A stretch of DNA of 64,000 bases from JAHFPN01 sp963765745 (GTDB lineage: Bacteria; Pseudomonadota; Alphaproteobacteria; Rhizobiales; Xanthobacteraceae): assembly GCA_963765745.1 (NCBI GenBank), contig CAVXXM010000013.1, positions 124,001-188,000 of the forward strand. Reading direction: 5' to 3'. The first letter of the stretch is position 1. The number at the start of each line of letters is the position of its first letter. Positions 59,536 to 64,000 of the stretch are shown here, piece after piece. Made by a program: the position numbers and the translations under genes. The notes beneath the pieces were generated by a model, which was not told the origin of the DNA, made no database searches, and was given only the letters and a program-made list of their open reading frames with translations.

Positions 59536-60363
59536 CTACTTGCCGCGCTTATATGCCTTGAGGCCCGGCTTATAAGACTTGTCGTCGAGAAACTGCTTCA
59601 GGCCCTGCTCGCGGCCGCGCTCGGGGTCGATCAGCACGCCCTGCTCGTTCTTGGCGGTGAGATAATCCGCGGCGATGTCCCAGGGCATGTTCTGCACGTT
59701 CTTGAACGCGATGCGGGCCTGGCGCAGCACCGTCGGGTTCTTCTCCAGCAGCGTCCGCGCGATCGCGGTGGTGCGCGCGCGCAGCTTGGCGAGTGGAACC
59801 GCCTCGTTGACCAGACCCATCGAAGCCGCCTTCTTTCCGTCGAAGGTCTCGCCGGTCATGATGTAATACATCGCGTCGCGCCGGTTGATCAGGTGCATGC
59901 CCTTGGAAACATTGCCGCCGGGCAAGATGCCCCAGTTGATCTCCGACAGGCCGTAGGTCGCTTCCTCGGCGGAAATCGCCAGATCGCAGGAGATCAGCGG
60001 CGTGAAGGCGCCGCCGAAGCACCAGCCGTTCACCATGGCGATGGTCGGCTTGTAGTAGTTCATCAGCCGCACCCATTGCCACTGCTGCGCCTCGCGATAG
60101 ATGCGCATGCGCTCGACGTGGCGCAGCTTGTCGGTGCCGCGGAAATATTCGCGCAAGTCCATGCCGGCCGAGAACGAGTCGCCGCTGCCGGTGAGCACCA
60201 GCACGCCGCAGCGCTCGTCGGTTTCGAGCGCGTCGAGCACGCGGCACATTTCGGAGTTGAGTTCGGGGTTCATCGCGTTCCGCTTGTCCGGGCGGTGCAA
60301 GGACACCCACGCGATACCGTCGTCGAACTCGACCAGGACGGTCTTTCCCCAAGGCTCGGCCAT
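59536..60363 (-). CDS. ferB: Hydroxycinnamoyl-CoA hydratase/lyase family (FerB/HCHL-like)
   Basis: 275-residue crotonase that by family hydrates feruloyl- or coumaroyl-CoA and splits off acetyl-CoA to give the aldehyde. Segments GMDLREYFR (M68, Y73), YYKPTIAMVNGWCFGG (G118), YGLSEINWGILPGG (catalytic E141) and YYIMTGETFDGKKAASMGLV match Pseudomonas HCHL closely over the whole length. From memory of that enzyme, E143 is conserved here as E141, but S123 is Thr (T121) and Y239, which contacts the phenol hydroxyl, is Thr (T236). The true substrate may therefore lack a free 4-hydroxyl or differ in another way. ATG 60363, 33 nt after the quinone oxidoreductase stop. Confidence 0.85.
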   Translation of the reverse strand: MAEPWGKTVLVEFDDGIAWVSLHRPDKRNAMNPELNSEMCRVLDALETDERCGVLVLTGSGDSFSAGMDLREYFRGTDKLRHVERMRIYREAQQWQWVRLMNYYKPTIAMVNGWCFGGAFTPLISCDLAISAEEATYGLSEINWGILPGGNVSKGMHLINRRDAMYYIMTGETFDGKKAASMGLVNEAVPLAKLRARTTAIARTLLEKNPTVLRQARIAFKNVQNMPWDIAADYLTAKNEQGVLIDPERGREQGLKQFLDDKSYKPGLKAYKRGK

Positions 60364-60396
60364 TTTGCTATCCTCTGCCCTAATTGTTTCGTCACC

Positions 60397-61365
60397 TTAC
60401 ATCGTCAGCACGATCTTGCCGAAATGCTGGTTGGCGCGCATGCGCTCTTGCGCCGCAGGCGCCTCGCTGAGCGGGAAGGTCCGGTCGATGGGCAGCCTGA
60501 GCTTGCCCGCCGTCACCGCGTCCCAGAGGTCTGCCCGCATTTTGTGCACGATCTCGCGCACTTCCTCGATGCTGCGGGTGCGGAAGGTGACGCCCACGTA
60601 ATCGATGCGTTTCAGCGCGTGCTGGTCGAAATCGAACTCGGCCTTGGTGCCGCCGAGGCGGCCGACATTGACGATGCGGCCGAGCACGGCGCTCGCCTTG
60701 ACGTTCTGGTCGGCCATCGGGCCCGCGACCATGTCCACCACGAGGTTCACGCCCTTGCCGCCGGTGGCCTTCAGCGCCTCCTCGGGCCAGTTCGGGTCAC
60801 GCGTGTCGAGCGCGAGATCGGCGCCGAATTCCTTGAGCCGCTTCCGCCGCTCCTCGTTGGTGGAGGCGCCGATCACGAGCGCGGCGCCCTTAAGTTTGGC
60901 GATCATCAGGCCCATGAGGCCGACGCCGGAGCTGGCGCCCTGGATCAGAACGCTCTCGCCCGCCTTGAGCCGGCCATTGGTGACGACGGCGTCGTGCATC
61001 GTCAGCAGCGCGAGCGACAGCGACCCCGCCACCTCGAAGCTCATGCCGGCCGGCATCGGAACGACGCGGCCCCAGTCGCAGACCGCGTATTCGGCATAGC
61101 CGCCGCTGCCCGAGCACAGCACGCGGTCGCCGGCCTTGATGCCTTTCGCTTCGGAACCGGTCTCGATCACCTCGCCGGCCCATTCCAAGCCGATGGGCGC
61201 GCCCGTCGTGCCGTGGCCGGGATGTCCCTTGGCACGCGCGGCATTCAAGTCGGCGCGGTTCAGGCCGGCCGCGCGCACGCGCACCAGAACTTCGTTCGGC
61301 TTGGGCTTGGGTTGCGCTACTTCGCGGACCTGGAGCCCGCTCTCGGTGCCGACGCCTGCTTTCAT
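60397..61365 (-). CDS. Zinc-independent quinone oxidoreductase/MDR-family enoyl reductase
   Basis: 322-residue medium-chain reductase. The N-terminal GroES-like part has AGLNRADLNAARAKG and LEWAGEVIETG. The NADPH-binding motif is IQGASSGVGLMGLMIAKLKG near residue 145, then STNEERRKRLKEFGADLALD. No structural-zinc cysteines are present, which places it with QOR/TdDH-like reductases. ATG 61365. It is co-transcribed with the extradiol dioxygenase upstream (31-nt gap) and ferB downstream. Role probably reduction of a quinone or enone made during aromatic catabolism. Confidence 0.88.
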   Translation of the reverse strand: MKAGVGTESGLQVREVAQPKPKPNEVLVRVRAAGLNRADLNAARAKGHPGHGTTGAPIGLEWAGEVIETGSEAKGIKAGDRVLCSGSGGYAEYAVCDWGRVVPMPAGMSFEVAGSLSLALLTMHDAVVTNGRLKAGESVLIQGASSGVGLMGLMIAKLKGAALVIGASTNEERRKRLKEFGADLALDTRDPNWPEEALKATGGKGVNLVVDMVAGPMADQNVKASAVLGRIVNVGRLGGTKAEFDFDQHALKRIDYVGVTFRTRSIEEVREIVHKMRADLWDAVTAGKLRLPIDRTFPLSEAPAAQERMRANQHFGKIVLTM

Positions 61366-61396
61366 CGCGAACTCCCGGCACCCTGAACGAACAACG

Positions 61397-62410
61397 TCAG
61401 CGCGCGCTCTTCTGTCCCTTGCGCACGCTGTCCCACCAGGGGCAGACGCCTTCCATCTGTTCGAAATTGCCCTCGATCACCTGCACCGGCTTGCGATAGC
61501 CCTTCTCGGCGTTGGCCAGCACCATGTCGCGCGCGCGCTTGCGCGCGTCGTCCGGCAGCCATTTGCGATCGTGGCCCCAGATGCTCGGGCCCTCGGAGCG
61601 CTCGTAGGACTGCCAGGTCTTGGGATCGATGCTGCGGCCGCCCCAGCCGTATTCGACCATGAAGCCGGAGGGGTTCCAGCTATAGAACGAGGTGAGAAAG
61701 TCGCTGGTGTGGCGCCCGAGCGTGACCGCGAGGCGGCCCTCCTCGGCCTGCGCCAGATCGTAGCCGTGCCCGACGTCGTCGAAGCTGTAGAGCTCCATCA
61801 TCATGTGATGCACGGCGTTCTTGCCCGACTGCACGAAGGCGATGCTGTGGTGGCGCGGGTTCACATGCATGAAATAGGCGGTGAAGGGCTGGAAGTAGTA
61901 GTCGCTGAGGCGGAAGCCGAGCAGGTCGCGGTAGAACGGCATCACCTCGTCCACCTTCTCCACCTGCAGCACCGCATGGCCCATGCCGAGCGGCCCGGTG
62001 CGGAAGCCCGAGATATTGCGGCCGGGCACGAACGGCTCGGCGGCGATCTCGGGCCCGTGGAAAATCTCGACCCGGGTGCCGATCGGATCGTGCAGCACGA
62101 TGAGGTCCTTGACCCGCCGTTCGTCAGCGAGCGCGCGCGAGCCGCGCGCGACCTTGATGCCGGCGCGATCGAGCTGCGCCGCGAGCCCTTCGAGCGCCGC
62201 GGCGTCGGCGACCTCCCAGCCGAAGAAGCCGATGCCCTCGCCGCCGTCGGCCTCGACGACGATGCGCTGCTTGCGGTCGTCCATGCGGAACGCGAGCGTG
62301 GTGCGGCTCTTGTCGATGGGCTGCAGCCCAAGCAGCCTGGTGCCGTACGTACGCCAGTCGTCGAGCGATTTGGCGCGAATGCCGAGATAACCGAGAGCCT
62401 GCGGAAACAT
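61397..62410 (-). CDS. Type I extradiol ring-cleavage dioxygenase (two-domain VOC)
   Basis: 337-residue non-heme iron dioxygenase of the BphC/HsaC/catechol 2,3-dioxygenase class. The C-terminal active module has the metal ligands H145 (GMGHAVLQ), H201 or H202 (AVHHMMMEL) and E253 (FMVEYGWG). The acid-base residues are H188 (PRHHSIAF), H234 (LGRHTSDF) and Y243 (SFYSWNPSG). All align with BphC of strain LB400 with a constant offset of seven for the well-placed residues. The N-terminal module is the degenerate non-catalytic copy. It opens a catechol next to its hydroxyls; with ferBA the likely target is a substituted catechol from a lignin-type aromatic. ATG 62410, first gene of the operon. Confidence 0.9.
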   Translation of the reverse strand: MFPQALGYLGIRAKSLDDWRTYGTRLLGLQPIDKSRTTLAFRMDDRKQRIVVEADGGEGIGFFGWEVADAAALEGLAAQLDRAGIKVARGSRALADERRVKDLIVLHDPIGTRVEIFHGPEIAAEPFVPGRNISGFRTGPLGMGHAVLQVEKVDEVMPFYRDLLGFRLSDYYFQPFTAYFMHVNPRHHSIAFVQSGKNAVHHMMMELYSFDDVGHGYDLAQAEEGRLAVTLGRHTSDFLTSFYSWNPSGFMVEYGWGGRSIDPKTWQSYERSEGPSIWGHDRKWLPDDARKRARDMVLANAEKGYRKPVQVIEGNFEQMEGVCPWWDSVRKGQKSAR

Positions 62411-62420
62411 GGCGCACCGC

Positions 62421-62464
62421 GATCATGTTGACGTCGTTCGCTGGTCTCGATCATACAAGATCAT
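62421..62464. repeat. Three GATCAT direct repeats in the dioxygenase/MetE-like divergent region
   Basis: GATCAT occurs at 62421-62426, 62449-62454 and 62459-62464. The last two are 10 bp apart, one helical turn, and the third overlaps the MetE-like start codon. The region is only 52 bp long, so three copies are unlikely to be chance. Candidate operator for the divergent dioxygenase-ferBA-tctC operon and the MetE-like gene. Confidence 0.4.
62428..62456 (+). promoter_or_regulatory. Putative promoter of the MetE-like gene 2
   Basis: TTGACG (62428-62433), 17-bp spacer, TCATAC (62451-62456). Predicted start is near 62463, at or next to the ATG, so the mRNA would be leaderless; there is no ribosome binding site before this ATG. 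Confidence 0.4.
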
Positions 62465-63585
62465 GACCGAGCGCACCAAGCCTCCCTTTCGCGCCGACCA
62501 GGTCGGCAGCCTGATCCGGCCCGATGCGCTGATCAAAGCGCGCGAGGCGGCCGAGAAGAACGAAATACCTGCCGCCGAGTTCCGGCGCATCCAGGAAGCC
62601 GCGATCCGCGACGTGGTGCGCCTGCAGGAGGAGATCGGGCTCAAGGTCGTCACCGACGGCGAATTCAACCGCAAAAGCTGGCAGCGCGACTTTCTGCTCA
62701 AGTTCAAGAACGTGACGCTCGGCCAGGCCGCCATGCGGGTGCGCTTCCATACGGCGGAGGGGCAACGCGACCACGTGCCGCCGTCGCTGCTGGTGTCCGG
62801 AAAATTGTCGCGGCCCGGCGAAATCTTCGTCGAAGATTTCCGCTTCCTGAAATCGGTGGCCAAGGCCATGCCGAAGGTGACGATCCCCTCGCCTACCGTG
62901 ATGCATTTCCGCGGCGGGCGCGGCGCCATCGACGCCAAGGCCTATCCGGATATTTCCGTGTTCTACGACGATCTCGCCCGGGTCTATCGCGAGGAGATCG
63001 CCGATCTCGCCAAAGCCGGCTGCCGCTATTTGCAGATCGACGAGGTCAATCTCGCCTATTTGTGCGACCCCGCGCTCCGCGCGGAAGTCGCCAATTTCGG
63101 CGAGGACCCGGAGACGTTGCCCAAGACCTACGCGAAGTTGCTGAACGACACGATCGCCGGCAAGCCCGCCGACATGACGGTGTGCATGCATCTGTGCCGG
63201 GGCAATTTCGCCGGCGCCTGGGTGGCCGAGGGCGGCTACGAGCCGGTGGCCGAACTGCTGTTCAACGAGATCGATGTGGACGGCTATTTCCTCGAATATG
63301 ACAGCCCGCGCGCGGGCGGCTTCGAGCCGCTGCGCTTCCTGCCCAAGGGCAAGATCGCGGTGCTCGGGCTCGTCACCACCAAGAGCCCGAAGCTGGAGAG
63401 CAAGGACGAGCTCAAGCGGCGGATCGACGAGGCCGCGCGCTTCGTCGCCGCTGGAGCAGCTGGCGCTCAGCCCGCAATGCGGCTTCTCCAGCGGAATCGG
63501 CGGCAATGCCGTGACCTACGAGGACGAGATCAAGAAGCTCCGGCTCGTGGTCGAGACCGCCCGCGAGGTTTGGGGTTCGGCCTAG
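62463..63585 (+). CDS. MetE-like (cobalamin-independent methionine synthase C-terminal domain) protein 2 (one frameshift)
   Basis: About 373 residues, paralogue of the protein at 48821. It opens MTERTKPPFRADQVGSLIRP. Zinc ligands are H243 and C245 (CMHLCRG), E278 (YFLEYDS) and the C in LSPQCGF. The frame changes near 63445-63455 (ARFVA to LEQLALSPQCGF), where the paralogue reads YVPLEQLCLSPQCGF, and it ends at a TAG at 63585. An in-frame codon at 62409 would add 18 unconserved residues overlapping the promoter. No ribosome binding site is seen. Divergent from the dioxygenase-ferBA operon and convergent with ligJ. Possible role: taking up methyl groups from methoxy-aromatics, not shown for the family. 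Confidence 0.83.
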
Positions 63586-63591
63586 AGCCGC

Positions 63592-64000
63592 TCAGGCCTT
63601 AGCCGCGGCCGGCGCCTTCGTCTTCAGGCGGTTGAAGACCTTGCGCGTATTGCCCTCGAAGATCTTCCGCTTGTCCTCGGCCGACAGCCACGACACCTGG
63701 TCGACGTAGCGCTTGGTGTCGTCGAAATACTGGCCGGTCTGCGGATCGAGCCCTTTGACGGCGCCGACCATCTCGGATGCGAACAGGATGTTGTCGATCG
63801 GCACGACCTTGGTCAGCAGCTCGATACCCGGCAGATGATAGACGCAGGTGTCGAAGTAGATGTTGTTCTTCATCAGCTCGTCGAGCGGCGGCCGATTGTT
63901 GTTGAGCGCGAGCCCGCGATAGCGGCCCCAATGGAACGGCACCGCGCCGCCGCCGTGCGGAATGATCAATTTCAGCGTCGGGAAGTCCTTGAACAGGTCG
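63592..64000 (-). CDS. ligJ: Amidohydrolase, 4-oxalomesaconate hydratase LigJ-like (C-terminal part)
   Basis: Runs off the right edge; 135 C-terminal residues are visible. Sequence DLFKDFPTLKLIIPHGGGAV, then HWGRYRGLA, NNIYFDTCVYHLPGIELL, ILFASEMVGAVKGLDP and DDTKRYVDQ matches SYK-6 LigJ (amidohydrolase_2 family) almost through its length, including the metal His in IPHGGG and the acidic residue in FASEM. LigJ hydrates 4-oxalomesaconate in the protocatechuate/gallate 4,5-cleavage route. It ends 6 nt from the convergent MetE-like gene. Other amidohydrolase-2 decarboxylases cannot be fully excluded from this fragment. Confidence 0.85.
   Translation of the reverse strand, partial: DLFKDFPTLKLIIPHGGGAVPFHWGRYRGLALNNNRPPLDELMKNNIYFDTCVYHLPGIELLTKVVPIDNILFASEMVGAVKGLDPQTGQYFDDTKRYVDQVSWLSAEDKRKIFEGNTRKVFNRLKTKAPAAAKA

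Noticed and set aside
57673..61386. A 1,237-residue open frame on the plus strand opposite ferA, ferB and the quinone oxidoreductase
   Set aside because: It is the antisense reading of three clearly conserved genes, is rich in Asp/His/Arg from GC bias and shows no domain.

Overview
The window reads as a catabolic and transport island from a high-GC alphaproteobacterium, most likely Hyphomicrobiales near Bradyrhizobium/Rhodopseudomonas. The grounds are the gene order of a pimFABCD-type operon at the left edge, strong third-position GC, many tripartite tricarboxylate transporter (TTT/Bug) proteins, and ferBA/ligJ-type aromatic genes at the right edge. I see no rRNA, tRNA, CRISPR array, insertion sequence or phage gene.

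Layout. (1) 1-9.8 kb: a partial IclR regulator divergent from pimF-pimA-pimB-pimC-pimD (dicarboxyl-CoA beta-oxidation), an extra acyl-CoA dehydrogenase and a convergent SDR. (2) 10-20.4 kb: an orphan LivJ-type receptor, a VOC protein with an FAD oxidoreductase, two GMC oxidoreductases around a D-2-hydroxyacid dehydrogenase, an IlvD/Edd dehydratase and a sugar isomerase/epimerase-like protein. (3) 20.4-34.8 kb, all minus strand: Bug receptor, LLM oxidoreductase, two tandem Liv receptors, livHMGF, TetR regulator, Gfo/Idh oxidoreductase, DUF993 protein and tctCBA. (4) 35-40.5 kb, plus strand: kdgD-type dehydratase, DUF1932 dehydrogenase, SDR, LLM oxidoreductase, alpha/beta hydrolase, SDR. (5) 40.5-44.2 kb: a TauABC/SsuABC-like ABC importer with two permeases. 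(6) 44.3-48.6 kb: a TRAP transporter (dctMQ) with two paralogous receptors. (7) 48.8-54.2 kb: a tight minus-strand operon of a single-module NRPS (A-T-C), a Bug receptor and a MetE-like protein. (8) 54.4-64 kb: tctBA facing an extradiol dioxygenase-quinone oxidoreductase-ferB-ferA-tctC operon, a second MetE-like gene and a partial ligJ.

Together the genes describe a scavenger of organic acids and lignin-type aromatics. About ten periplasmic receptors of five transporter classes feed CoA-ligase, hydratase/lyase, ring-cleavage and beta-oxidation enzymes.

About twenty genes are broken by single-base indels, with conserved sequence resuming at once in another frame. One of these is in a seven-G run at the NRPS carrier-protein serine. 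The density and position of the breaks point to sequencing or assembly error rather than gene decay, so I give such genes as one CDS across the breaks and state where each lies. The best candidates for something undescribed are the NRPS-Bug-MetE-like operon (49-54 kb) and the ferBA-tctC arrangement (54-62 kb).
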